Positions 1 through 10,530 of a DNA stretch of 64,000 nt are shown piece after piece. A model generated the notes under the pieces. It made no database searches. It saw only the letters and a program-made list of their open reading frames with translations, and had not been told where the DNA came from. Position numbers and translations under genes: made by a program. The first letter of the stretch is position 1. Every line of letters starts with the position of its first letter. The stretch is from Perognathus longimembris pacificus (taxonomy: Eukaryota > Chordata > Mammalia > Rodentia > Heteromyidae), in contig NC_063171.1 of the NCBI RefSeq assembly GCF_023159225.1, positions 4,011,501 through 4,075,500 of the forward strand. The letters run 5' to 3'.

Positions 1-1147
1 AAATTTTGAAATTCCATGAAAACTATGTAAGGATATCACAGAAATCAAAGCAGGTCAGGTAAGTCTGCAAAAGCCAGTTGTTTTATGTATCTCAAGGAGT
101 ATTACTTCCTGTAAGACATAAAGGATCTTTATTTTTCATTTAACCTTTCTTTTTGATCTTTAAAGTGATTTGGAGAAGCACACTGGATTGATTATTAACC
201 AGAACTGTGTGGCAGAGATTGAGTGCAAGTTCATGAAAACTCAGTGCACAGCTGCATACATGGCTGAGTGTGTATAGACATAGGTTTTCATTTCTCATGA
301 AAGGAAATCTAAAATACTTTAAAATTAGTTAAGAAATAAAATACCTTCTGTGGGAACCTGTAAGTGTGGAGCCATGAGGTCTGCCAAAGAGAATAGGAAT
401 GCTTTTCTCTTACTCTCAGAAAGCTGAGAGTGGCCTGAGAAAGATCTATTGTTCTTAGCATTGTGAAGACCACAAATTCAGCTTCCAAATTTCCCCAGAA
501 CCTTGGAGCCAGGCAGGGCCTATACAACTTGTGTTTATGTGCTGCTCACCTTCACCTCCTGTTTTCAAGAAGTCACCAATCCTAGGATTATTTTTCCCAC
601 CCTGGTGTCCATAACTTCAAAGAGACTGCTACCTTGTGTTTGGCACTGCACATACTCTCCCCATTTGGTGATCAATAAAGGACCTATTTACAGGACCTTG
701 AGGGTCTGTTGCTGGTATGAGGCAGCACACCCTCTGGCACCCCAAAACCAGTTCCACGGTCTGATTTCCATTATTGCCTTGCTCCTGGGGGGAACAAGGT
801 TTGCTGCAGTTTGCAACAATCTTCAAATCCAGAGTAAGAGATTTCAGGCTAATACGTAATTTTTAGATATCTGTTTATAACTATCACTTTATATTTGGGG
901 CACTGAGAAAGTAGAGAGAATCAGATAGATATGTGGAAGTAAATCTGAAATCTTGAGGATTCCTAGCATCCAAAGTACTTTTTAACTTTTGGGAGTAGCA
1001 GTTCTAATGCTTTGCTATATTGATACCAAGTAAAATAAAGAAATCATATCTCCCTCCTCACAATCAGTTACCAAACTGAGAGGAGGGTGAACAAACAAAA
1101 TGTTGCAAGTCAACTAAAAAGTTCTCAGGTGTTCATATGGCTCCTTC

Positions 1148-1262
1148 ATCCATTTGTCCAACCACATAGTATATGTTTATTAAATACTGCATTGGTGCTA
1201 AGTCCCGAGAACTAATGATGAACCAAACAAATATCCTCAGCTCAAAGAGTTTACTACTTGGT
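1148..1262 (+). repeat. Ancient mammalian interspersed repeat fragment (MIR/L2-like)
   Basis: The order of motifs (a TTTATTAAATACTGC-like stretch, then a GTGCTAAGTCCCGAGAACTA-like stretch, then AACCAAACA and TCAAAGAGTTTAC) follows a widespread old mammalian repeat. A second copy of the same family is at about 47.49-47.63 kb. The exact subfamily is uncertain. Confidence 0.5.
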
Positions 1263-1924
1263 TCTTAGATTGTTCCTAAAAGCTACCTCACAATACCTGT
1301 TAGTCAACTAGCTAGGGAATTTTGTGAATTGAGTCATTTTAAGTAACCCCTTGAGCATACTTGATGGCTCAATAATGAATTTTTATTATTTTCTGAGTGC
1401 CTATTTTTCACCATTATACTCAACTGGCATTGACAGCCTCCAAAATATTCTGACTACTAAGTACAACAAAACCTTAAACTAAATGCTACTTTTTTTTATT
1501 TTTCTGGTTCTGTGAGTTACTAAGCTGTTATCTTCAATAAGTGAATTAGTTTCTTTCCATCAGTTTCCAAAATATGTGTACCTGCCTCTCTAAGCCACTG
1601 GGAATGTCTTACATGTAATATGCAGTGACTGAATGGTGACAGCTGGTGTTACTGAAAATCATAATGATGACTGGTGGATTAAGAGAGATCTTTCCTCTGG
1701 CTTGGTCCTGAAACAGATACCAGATCCCAACCCCTGAGGGAAGCTTCACCTGTCACAAGGGATATTACATGGCCTTATCTATAAGATCTCTTTAAAATAG
1801 TCCTATGTAACTTATGAAATGATATCTTTAAAAAAACGTAAAGTGTTTAAGGTCCGATTTCAAACAAGCTGTGTGCTAGTCTTTCTTACATATGGCACCA
1901 AATTAGGATGGAGGAACAATGTTC

Positions 1925-2112
1925 AAATGAGGTCTCTTATTCAAAGCTCCAGGGTGAACTCGGAAACTTGAGGGGATAGGTGGGGTTGGGAAAGATGACA
2001 AAGATGGAAGAAGGGAATTGATCAATATGCATTGTGCTCATAAATTGATATGTTGAACTGAACTTTATAACTACTTAGAGATAGTTTTAAAAAGTGTTTT
2101 ATTGTTTGTTTG
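1925..2112 (+). repeat. Unclassified recurrent repeat, copy 1
   Basis: Shares a G-rich stretch followed by a conserved end (ATTGATCAATATGCATTG, then TGTTGAACTGAA, then TATAACTACTTA) with copies near 12.4, 26.8, 27.2 and 62.2 kb. The shared end suggests the 3' terminus of an older retroelement, perhaps L1. An IDL-Geo SINE abuts it on the right. Confidence 0.45.
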
Positions 2113-2305
2113 TTTTTGCCAGTCCTGGGGCTTAGACTCAGGGCCTGAGCACTGTCCTGGCTTCTTTTTGCTCAAGGCTAACACTTTACCACTTGAGCCA
2201 CAATGTCACTCCTGGGCTTTTCTGTTTATGTGGTGCTGAGGAATCAATTCCAGGGCTTGATGCATGCAAGGCAAGCACTCTACCACTGCACCATATTCCC
2301 AGCCC
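2113..2305 (-). repeat. SINE, IDL-Geo type
   Basis: Full-length dimer in reverse orientation: T-rich tail at the left, head ending in CCCAGCCC at the right. It is diverged (for example GCACACC-type changes in the left monomer), so it is an older copy. Confidence 0.85.
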
Positions 2306-2404
2306 AATTTTTAAAAGTTTTGAAAAGCTCCAGTATGTCTTTCTAATTATAACAACAGCTAATTTTATTCTCTAAGGACATACTGGTTCCAAAATATTCT
2401 GCCA

Positions 2405-2495
2405 CCCTGCCATTGCCACTGCATTTAATCCTCATAATTACACTGTGGAAATAAATGTTATCACCATTTACAATGTAGTTAAGTAACACTCAAAA
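2405..2495 (+). repeat. MIR fragment
   Basis: Contains TTTAATCCTCATAATTACA, then ATCACCATTTACAATG and AGTTAAGTAAC in the order of the MIR core. Short and diverged. Confidence 0.45.
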
Positions 2496-2644
2496 ATAGA
2501 TAACCAAATCAGCCAGGAAGAGGCAAGGTACACATGAAATTCAGTTTCTTCAGTCTTACCTGTGTCTAGATCATTTGATTTACCTTTCCATCTCAATAGA
2601 CTATCTCTGAGTTTAAATGCCAAAATAATTAAACACCAAAGAAG

Positions 2645-3285
2645 CAACCAATCCAATCAATAAATTGGTGATGGAATTGCACAGATATTTTTCAAATGAA
2701 GAGGTACAAATGACCAATAAATGCAGGCAAAAATGTTCAACATCTTCACCATCAGGGAAGAGTGAATCAGAACTACACACTCTATCTCACTCCAGTCAGA
2801 ATGGCTATCATTTAGGTGAAAAAAACTAGTGGAGAGGGTGGGATGCTGGGGTGGGTGTGAGGGCAAGGCCAGACACAACTTCACCGCAGGGGGGAAGTTA
2901 ATCAGTGTTAAGTAATGTTAAAAGGAAGACTCTCACATGATCCAGGTATACCACTTCTGAGCATATACCCCAAAGAAATAAAGTCAGTGTACCTTACAGA
3001 CATCTTCACCCCCATGTTTATTGCAAAACTGCTCAAAATAGTCAAGCTATGGAATCAGCCTAGATGCACATCAGCTGATGGATAGATAAAACAACATATA
3101 TGTATATACATATATGCACATATATATATACACATACCCATATATACGTCTTCATATGTGCGTATACATAGATATGGAATATGGAGTTTTATTAAACCAT
3201 AAATGTCATTTATATGAAAATATATGGAACTAGTGATCATGTTATGTGAAGTACATCAGTCTAACAAAGATAAATATTACATGTC
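2645..3285 (+). repeat. Degraded L1 (ORF2 C-terminus/3' part)
   Basis: Recognisable late-ORF2 phrases are present in order: CAGAATGGCTATCAT, a segment around CATATACCCCAAAGAAATA, then a GTTTATTGCAAAACTGCTC-like stretch and CAGCCTAGATGCACATCAGC. Indels destroy the frame. A TA-rich insertion is at about 3095-3150. It is an old copy, unlike the younger L1 at 42.8 kb. Confidence 0.7.
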
Positions 3286-3290
3286 ATTTT

Positions 3291-3540
3291 CGGTTTTTTT
3301 TTGTCAGTTGTGGGGCTTGAACTCAGGGCCTGGGCACTGTCTCTGAGCTTTTGTGCTCAAGGCTAGCACTCTACCACTTTGAGCCACAGCTCCACTTCTG
3401 GTTTTCTGGTAGTTAATTGGAGATATGAGTCTCATTTGTAGTCTTCTCTGCCAGAGCTGTCTTTGAAACATGATCCTCAGATCTCAGCCTTCTGAATAGC
3501 TAGGATTACAGATATAAGAAACCAGCACCTCTGGCTCACA
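3291..3540 (-). repeat. SINE, 7SL-head/Geo-tail type
   Basis: The right end reads as the complement of a B1/Alu-like 7SL head (AGCTAGGATTACAG). The left part reads as the complement of the Geo-type right monomer (CAAGGCTAGCACTCTACCAC), ending in a T-run. It is inserted at the end of the old L1. Confidence 0.8.
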
Positions 3541-3586
3541 TATTTTCTTTTATATATGGAAATGAGTGGATAAAGAAGTCATAAAA

Positions 3587-3832
3587 AGCTGGGTGCCGGT
3601 GGCTCACACTTGAAATCCTAGTTGCTCAGGAGGCTGAGATCTGAGGATTGAGGTTAGAAGCCAGCCCAAGCAGGAAAGTCTGTGAGACTCTTATGTCTAA
3701 CAAACAACTCAGGGAAAAAACAAAACAAACAGAAACAGAAGTGGAGTTGTGGCTCAGTCATAGATCACCAGTCTTGAGCAAAAAGAAGCTCAGTGATAGC
3801 ACCCAGGACCTGCATAAAAGTGAAAAAAAGGA
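3587..3832 (+). repeat. SINE, 7SL-head/Geo-tail type
   Basis: Starts with a 7SL-like head (GCTGGGTGCCGGTGGCTCAC) and passes through GGAGGCTGAGATCTGAGGAT to the Geo-like half ending near 3832. It lies tail-to-head in inverted orientation only 46 bp from the preceding SINE, so the pair could form a hairpin in transcripts. Confidence 0.8.
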
Positions 3833-5072
3833 CATAAAAGTAGGACTATCAGGGCATAGAAAGGGAAAGAGGAAAATGTGACATAAAAGAGGTAAATGTA
3901 TGTGCTGCTTGGAAATACCCTAATAAAAACTTTCCTTTTTATAAGTAATAAACATTGATAAGAATGCAATAAACCAAGAACAATGTAAGTACATGAAATG
4001 TATGATCTAGGCTACATGTTACCAACAAAAAATCAAAATAAGATTGCCCCATCCTTGAAATACATATGTAATTTATATCATAGAGATATGCTATAAAAGC
4101 ATGATTACTACATTGTAAGCTTGATTGCTCCAGCTACCTATTTGCTGACTAACTAGTCTTGGTTTAAAACCCTAGCATTCCAAAATAGTTTTGGTATATT
4201 AAAAGAACTAGCTTTGGGTATAGAAACAAAAACAAAGAAACGATTCCATTGGTTTCTGACAAAGGATAGCAAAAGCTAGCACAAGCAAAACTGAAATTGA
4301 TTTGACCTACTCAAGCAACAATTTAGTCAACAGCAAAGTCTTCAAGCTCCACTTGGAGATGTAACCAGCCCTACAAACTTTAAGAGGAAATTCTTAGGAT
4401 TTTTTTTAGGTATGCTTCTCACATGGGCTTTAACATCATGGCCATGAAATCTTTTCAGGGATTCAGTAGCCTAGTTTGCTCTCCTATATGGAACTGATGG
4501 CTTTGCCAGTTTTAGCCCAATTTGGGGCTTCTGTATTTGCAACAGAAAGTTAGAAATTGAATTAACTTGAACAAGGATGTGAGTAGTAGTAAAGAGTATG
4601 CCCATCCCTGAACATTGTAATTTTTCCTGTTGCATTCACACCACAGTGTCAAGATTCTGTATGACTCATGTTTCCCAGAACTAATTACTAATAGAGTGCT
4701 GAAATAAACATAATTACTCTCTTTGTAATCTTGAAAGATAGAAGTGAAAACAAACAAATGCACAAACATGCCAAAGGGACAATTCCGGGTTCCTTCATTC
4801 TTGGATTCCTAACCATGATGAAATCAGTGCTTCAGGCATGAACCTTTTTCCACTTTATCAGCCTAGTGCTGAAATGAAGGACAACGAGAACGAGAAAGAG
4901 TGATAGCCTGAGGGGCTTTTCTTGAACACAGCCTAACTTGATTTTTGGTGTCATCCAAATATTGTATGATAAAGGTTATTTGAAAAATTCTATGTTGTAG
5001 ATACCATTGAGTATAAATATACATTATTTCCCCATACTTCTCTTAATCTAAGACTCTTTAAGAGAGACTAGT

Positions 5073-5272
5073 GGGGCTGGGAATATGGGCTAGTAGTAGA
5101 GTGCTTTCCTTACATACATGAAGCCCTGGATTTGATTCCTCAGCACACCACATATATAGAAAAAGCCAGAAGTGGTACTGTGGCTCAAGTGGTAGAGTGT
5201 TAGCCTTGAGCAAAAAGAAGCCAGGACAGTGCTCAGGCCCTGAGTTCATGCCCCAGGACTGGTGAAAGAGAG
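5073..5272 (+). repeat. SINE, IDL-Geo type
   Basis: Head GGGGCTGGGAATATGGGC, box-B-like GGATTTGATTCC, right monomer CTGTGGCTCAAGTGGTAGAG, and an A/G-rich tail running into GAGA repeats. Confidence 0.85.
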
Positions 5273-6185
5273 AGAAAGAGAGGCACTAGCATATAGTTAT
5301 TCATCTAAAGTGCTTAAATATTTCATAAAGATTCTTACCCGGATCCTCCCCCTCATACTTTGTTCCCTCTCATTGAAGAATGTCTAGAAACCAGTCAGAT
5401 TGTACCCAAAGTATAATTTCTCATATTTCAATCCCATTGTGTTGAGCAGCCCATATTGCTAGTGTTTTGGTTAATTAGTCACTAACCCAAAGACTGTTAC
5501 TCATAGTTCAGTATAAATATATGTAATCAAAGCCATAACACCAAGATATTTTCAAAGGCAAGGATAAAGCTTATTGCAAGAATGAAAAATACCCACGGAT
5601 GGGAGCAAGAAAAGAGAGAAAGAGAGCCAGAGCCTGCCAGGAATGTGTCCACTGGCTGGCAGACAGGAGCTGAGCTTTCAGGAAGCATAACATAAGGGCC
5701 CACACCACATAAGGATAAGAATTTCTGCACTTCAGATTAAAGAATCTGTTTTGCAATCATCCTTGATAATGTTATTCCTAGAAGCAGGAAGTTATTCTGT
5801 AATAAAGTCAAGATAACTTTCATACTAAAAACATACTGCTAGAGCTGATACAACTTAGAACTGTCCAAGCTCTGTGACTGAGTTCTGGCACTGAGTGGAG
5901 TGGGCCACAAGAAATAAAGGTGCCTCTTTCCAGTGTAGAAATGGGAGCTGCCGTAAGTTTTCTGATTTTTGTTTTAATAGTTGCTAATCTACATAGGAGT
6001 GGTTGAAGGAGGTGGAAAGTGTGACACCACTGGCCCTAGAGTTGTAAAATCATTGTGTCCTTAACAAACACCCTTTACCACCCCCCCACCCCCTACTCAC
6101 ACCCAAAGTATTAGATATGAACACTGCAAAGAGAAAGGAGGAGGAGAGGTGGGCGCCTCCACAGAAGCAGAACCCGGCACCCTAC

Positions 6186-6666
6186 CTCCTCCCACCACCA
6201 GCGCGGCGGGCTCGCAGGTGCGGATGCAGTGCAGGAAGGAGCGGGCACGAAGGTTGGTGTTAAGGAAGGCCACCACGCAGCCCAGTTTGGCCAGTCCGAA
6301 CCACACGTGGACGAAGTCGGGCTCGTTGCTCATCAGCAGAGCCACGGTGTCCCCCCTTTTCAGCGAGGAATGGCTCAGAAAGACATTGGCCACTCTGTTA
6401 CTTCTCCGGTCCACGTCCCGATAGGTGTAGGTGTCGCCCTCGTAGATGATGAAGGGTTTGTGGGGTCGCTTTTGGGCCTGGCTCAGGAACTTATCCAGCA
6501 CGGTGACCGGCTCCCCTCTCCGTCGGTACGTCTCCAACTTCATTCCCAGGCGGATCGCCTTCAGCAGGAACCAGAAGTCGTCCCAAAAGTAGGGGAACAG
6601 CAGCCCCTGCACGACGCGCAGAAAGACCATTCCGGCCCCCAGTCCCGTTAGCCATGGCAGCAGCAT
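6186..6666 (-). CDS. SLC27A6: SLC27A6 (fatty acid transport protein 6), first coding exon, partial
   Basis: The product family (FATP/very-long-chain acyl-CoA synthetase) takes up long-chain fatty acids at the membrane and activates them to acyl-CoA; FATP6 is best known from heart. The exon encodes 160 codons plus one base. It starts MLLPWLTGLG, has a hydrophobic N-terminal membrane segment (about residues 1-30), and then the start of the AMP-binding enzyme fold, including TVALLMSNEPDFVHVWFGL at about residues 105-125. The similarity to mammalian FATP6 as I know it runs colinearly from the start codon. Reading on the minus strand, GAG is followed by GTAGGG at 6185-6181, a strong donor. The split codon after VVGG suits the family's following acidic residue. 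The catalytic ATP/AMP motif and the rest of the protein lie in later exons outside the window. The start codon has C at -3, a weak Kozak context. No frameshift or stop is seen. Confidence 0.93.
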
Positions 6667-7660
6667 GGGTGCCGCGGACAGAGACGGCCCTGTTGCCCAG
6701 TCCCCCTAGAATCCTTCCCTTTGGGGCTCAGCTGGACCCCAGTCCGCGCTCCTCAGGATTGGCACCTACAGCGCCCGACAGCCTTTCGGGGAAGATAACC
6801 TGCGGAAGAGAGCCTGAGGTTTTCACCCAGGTTAGCCCCTCCCACCCGCCCCGCTCCCTCCCCCCGCCCCCTCCCCCGCCCCGCCCCCCTCCCCGTAATG
6901 CTGGGGTGAAGTCTGAGACACCCGGAGCGTGGCTGTGGAGCAGATCTGGGAGTTCCAGCGCAAATCACCAGCGCAGGCACCCGGGGGCTGGAGCTCCTCA
7001 GACCAGTTCGGCCCGGCCTGGAGCCCCGCCTGCCTCCCCACCCTCCGCTTCGGCCCCAGCCGGGCTGAAGCTACCTGCGGCCGTCCTGTCCCCGCCTTCG
7101 ATGGGCTGCCGGCGTCCTGGGCGCCCCCAAGTTCCCTAAGCCAAAGCCACTGCCCCGAGAAGAGTTCCTTTGAGGTCGTCCTCACGCGCGGCGTTGAAGC
7201 CTGGAAGGCTGAGAGTTGCTGGGAAAGGAGCTGCTTCCAGCCTGCACCGCTCGTGGTCACTCACGGGCCACGCGCGCGGCGCCCGTCCCGCCCCAGCCTG
7301 GAGCCCCGTGCTCACTTGTAACGCAAGCTCTGCCAAGCAAGGCTGTGCCCGCTGCGCCCCGCGGCCTCCAGGCAGCTCCTCCCTCTACCCGCGTCTAGAG
7401 CCTCTGGACCCTCGCTACTTTCTTGCAAATCCAGCGGGCGGCGTTGGAACAGCCTGGCCCAGCAGGCTTCCCCCGCGTACGTCCCGCCAATTCTATGCGT
7501 GCAGCGCCCCGTTCCCCTCGTGCCCTGGGGACGAGACTCCACTGACTTCAGGCGGGCAGGCGACAGGACTGCCCCGCAGGACAGGGCAGGGTGCGGGAGA
7601 CATTGCCTGGAAATGGTCAGGACACGAAATGGAAGCGAGTCCCACGATAAGGCTCCTCAG
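6667..7660 (-). promoter_or_regulatory. CpG island and presumed promoter/5'UTR of SLC27A6
   Basis: The roughly 1 kb upstream of the SLC27A6 start codon is GC-rich with many CpG dinucleotides, in sharp contrast to the AT-rich flanks. The island also covers the first coding exon down to about 6150. No TATA box is evident near the start on the minus strand, which suits a dispersed CpG-island promoter. GC-box-like CCCGCCCC motifs cluster at 6840-6895. The transcription start and any 5'UTR introns cannot be fixed from sequence alone. Open frames inside the island are treated as composition artefacts. Confidence 0.75.
6831..6897 (-). promoter_or_regulatory. G-run cluster (GC boxes / potential G-quadruplex) in the SLC27A6 promoter
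   Basis: The plus strand carries many C-runs of 3 to 6 bases separated by one or two bases, so the SLC27A6 sense strand carries matching G-runs 165-230 bp upstream of the start codon. The block holds several Sp1-type CCGCCCC cores and more than four G-tracts with short loops, which meets the usual G-quadruplex pattern. Function is inferred from composition and position only. Confidence 0.55.
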
Positions 7661-7840
7661 AGGAAAAAAAAGAAAATCGAAAACTAAAACGCTGGAAGCA
7701 GCATCAACCAAAATAAAAAGCCAAACTGTTGAGAGACACATGGGGATAGAGAGAATTTATGAATTGAACATACAAAAATAGTCTAAGAAACACAGGAATA
7801 TTGGGAGTATCTTCATGGGACATGAAAAAAATTGTGTTTT

Positions 7841-8058
7841 TTAATTTTTTTTTTTTTTTTTTTTGCTAGTCCTGGGCCTTGGACTCAGGGCCTGAGCACT
7901 GTCCCTGGCTTCTTCCCGCTCAAGGCTAGCACTCTGCCACTTGAGCCACAGCGCCGCCGCTCTGGCCGTTTTCTGTATATGTGGTGCTGGGGAATCGAAC
8001 CTAGGGCCTCATGTATCCGAGGCAGGCACTCTTGCCGCTAGACTATATCCCCAGCCCC
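7841..8058 (-). repeat. SINE, IDL-Geo type (young-looking)
   Basis: A long T-run at 7842-7864 is the complement of an intact A-tail. CpG sites are retained (GCGCCGCCGC), which suggests a recent insertion. It lies just outside the CpG island. Confidence 0.88.
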
Positions 8059-8102
8059 TTAAAAAATTTTTAAACAAAGTATTTTCAAATTTTCATTAGG
8101 TG

Positions 8103-8320
8103 GAGCCTGGCACTGGTGGCTCAGGCCTGTAAATTCTGGCACCTCAGGAGCGCCCGTTCCAAGCCAGCCCAGGAAGCAAAGTTCATAATTACCTCCTCAA
8201 TCACCTACCCAAAAGTCAAATGTGGAGCTGAGGCTCCAGGGGTAGAGTGCTAGCTAGCCTTGAGCACAAAAGCTTAGGGATAGCGCTAAGGCCCTGAGTT
8301 CAAGCTCTGGCACTGGCCAC
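8103..8320 (+). repeat. SINE, 7SL-head/Geo-tail type
   Basis: Head GCACTGGTGGCTCAGGCC, then the Geo-like half with GTAGAGTGCTAGCTAGCC, where a 4-bp duplication of GCTA is visible. The tail has expanded into a CTGT/CATC microsatellite. Confidence 0.75.
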
Positions 8321-8402
8321 TGTCTGTCTGTCTGCCTGCCCATCCATCCATCCATCTATCCATCCATCTATCTACACACATACCTACCTACCTACCCACC
8401 CT
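8321..8402 (+). repeat. Microsatellite (CTGT)n-(CATC)n-(CTAC)n
   Basis: Runs of CTGT, then CCAT/CTAT, then CCTA tetranucleotides directly follow the SINE tail. This suggests expansion seeded by the tail. Confidence 0.85.
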
Positions 8403-8571
8403 GCGTGTCAATGCTTCTATTTTTGGATCTCTCTATTCTTAGAAAGCCTGGATGTCTTACCCAAAAAGTTTCTAACAATATTGATTTGGGAGTTTAAGTT
8501 GATACTAACATCCATATTTCAAAATAAGAAAGTATAAATGTTGCCTATTTTCTATCTTAAAAAATAACATG

Positions 8572-8785
8572 GGGGCTGGGGATATAGCCTAGTGGCAAGA
8601 GTGCCTGCCTCGGATACACGAGGCCCTAGGTTCGATTCCCCAGCACCACATATACAGAAAACGGCCAGAAGCGGCGCTGTGGCTCAAGTGGCAGAGTGCT
8701 AGCCTTGAGCGGGAAGAAGCCAGGGATAGTGCTCAGGCCCTGAGTCCAAGGCCCAGGACTGGCCAAAAAAAAAATAAAATAAAAT
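8572..8785 (+). repeat. SINE, IDL-Geo type with intact tail and target-site duplication
   Basis: Full-length copy with retained CpGs and a tail of A-run plus AAAAT units. The sequence AAAAAATAACATG occurs immediately before (8559-8571) and after (8786-8798) the element, a clean target-site duplication. Confidence 0.92.
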
Positions 8786-8802
8786 AAAAAATAACATGAA
8801 GC

Positions 8803-8990
8803 TACTCATAAGGCTAAGCTCTGAGAATCCCTGGGTTCAGAGTCAGCCCTGGACGGAAAGCCTGTGAGACCCTTATATCCAACTAGACACACACACAATC
8901 AAACGTGGGTGGAAGTGGAGGTGTGCTTTGCCTTGAGCAAAAAAGCAAAGGGCACTGGCCAAGTACAGGCACACAGACAAACAAAAAATA
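8803..8990 (+). repeat. Degraded SINE, 7SL-head/Geo-tail type
   Basis: Order of CTACTCATAAGGCTAAGCTC, CCTGTGAGACCCTTATATCC and TTGCCTTGAGCAAAAAAGC follows the composite SINE, with losses in the head and in the right half. Confidence 0.6.
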
Positions 8991-9764
8991 ACCCAAGGTT
9001 TTTTCTCAGTGCCATCATTTAAAGTTTGTGAACATGTTTCAGAATTCTAAAGGTTTGTGCGCAGAGAAAGCAAGTAAATGAGAAGGATAACTATAAACTT
9101 TTATTCAAAGATAACTTTTATTCCACTAAAGATCTGAAGCTGAAACACCATGGAGCATTTAATGACACTCTCATTACAGCGTCATCCCAGCGCTTGGCTT
9201 CTAAGTGTGCATGAACGGTTAGTTGTATGGACTGAAACAATGAATTACCTAAAGAGCCTGACTTCCTTTCTTTCCATCAGCTGACTTCTTGTTAATCCAG
9301 ATTATCTATTCACAGAAAGAACTCAAAGGACAGACCACAGATTATTAACTTGAAGTTACTGTGAAGAGCTCTAAGGTAGCTAATATTCTTTCATGCAGGT
9401 GATAAAAAAAATCCTTGTGAATTTTACTCAGAAACTCAGATCTTTCCACTTAATAAATATCTTTTAATTTGAAAGGGGAAAAGTCTCACTATTTAGTATT
9501 TTACTTCAAAATTAGTTTACAAATTGAAAACTGTCTTTGAAACAATATTGTTTTCTCTCCTGGCTCTAATCTGACTATCTCTGAGTTACAAAATAGAAAA
9601 AAAGGGATCAATTAGTCTTAGACCTTTGGATCTTTAATAAGAGTAAAATATGTCTTCCAATAGAAGAATGGGGGGGATGGAATATTGTCTTACCATCTTT
9701 CTGCTTTGTCAAATTAAAAACATTAATCACATATTATAATAATAACTATCTGTCATTGTTTTTT

Positions 9765-10524
9765 TTCTTTTTTTAAAGTTTTTATTATAAAACTGATGTA
9801 CAGAGAGGTTACAGTTTCATACGTTAGGCATTGGATACATTTCTTGTACTGTTTGTTACCTTGTCCCTCATACCCCCCTTTCCCCTCTCCCTTACCCTTT
9901 CCCCGCCTGAGGTGTTCAGTTCACTTACACCAAACAGTTTTGCTAGTAATGCTTTTGTAGTTGTTTCTCTCTCTCTCTTTTTTTTTTACCCTGTGTCTCT
10001 CAATTTTGGTATTCCCTTTCAATTTCCTAGTTCTAATACCCGTATACACGGTTTCCAATATACTCAGATAAGATTACAGAGATAGTGTAGATACAATCAC
10101 AAGATTACAGAGATAGTGTAGATACAATCACAAGAAGGTGATACAAGAACATCATCAATAGTAGAAGCTACAGATACACATGGGATGTTGAAAGTAGTTA
10201 CAACTGTGATATAACAATCATTTCCATAAAATGGAGTTCATTTCACTTAGCATCATCTTATGTGATCATAAGGGCTCTTGTGATCCTCTGCTGTGACTTG
10301 CCTAAACCTGTGCTAATTATTCCCAATAAGGGAGACCATAGAGTCCATGTTTCTTTGGGTCTGGCTCACTTCACTTAGTATAATTTTTTCCAAGTCCTTC
10401 CATTTCCTTACAAATGGGGCAATGTCATTCTTTCTGAGGCATAAAATTCCATTGTGTATATGTACCACATTTTCCTGATCCATTCGTCTACGGAGGGGCA
10501 TCTGGGTTGGTTCCAGATTCTCGC
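9765..10524 (-). repeat. 5'-truncated L1 (3'UTR and ORF2 C-terminus)
   Basis: The segment is colinear with the 3' end of the L1 at 42.8-45.6 kb: 3'UTR, then the last codons of ORF2 ending LIGNN near 10315. The L1 target-site duplication TGTCATTGTTTTTT is at 9751-9764 and, after an intervening SINE, at 10748-10761. A 31-bp unit is tandemly duplicated in its 3'UTR at 10071-10132. Confidence 0.85.
10071..10132 (-). repeat. 31-bp tandem duplication within an L1 3'UTR
   Basis: Two adjacent identical copies (10071-10101 and 10102-10132) of a unit beginning AGATTACAGAGATAGTGTAG. The corresponding places in the L1 tails near 35.0 and 43.15 kb have one copy. Confidence 0.9.
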
Positions 10525-10530
10525 TGTCAT

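Larger units (their letters stand above)
1..6185 (-). other. Intron 1 of SLC27A6 (incomplete)
   Basis: This is the region 3' of the exon-1 donor. It continues beyond the window edge, so the acceptor is not seen. It holds SINEs near 2.1, 3.3, 3.6 and 5.1 kb, a degraded L1 segment at 2.65-3.26 kb and old mammalian repeats at 1.15 and 2.4 kb. I see no conserved coding exon on either strand. The remaining unique sequence is AT-rich with nothing recognisable. Confidence 0.75.

Noticed and set aside
503..859. 118-codon plus-strand frame in the intron
   Set aside because: Low-information composition, no recognised domain, no splice context.
6149..6651. Plus-strand frames opposite SLC27A6 exon 1
   Set aside because: Shadows of the real coding strand.
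7170..7781. 203-codon plus-strand frame and other long frames in the CpG island
   Set aside because: GC-rich sequence has few stops. No domain, and the frame leaves the island into A-rich sequence. A divergent non-coding transcript is possible but not a supported CDS.
8572..8660. tRNA-like cloverleaf potential in the SINE heads
   Set aside because: Box A/B motifs are inherited from the ancestral tRNA. The copies are followed by the second monomer and an A-tail, so they are SINEs and not tRNA genes.
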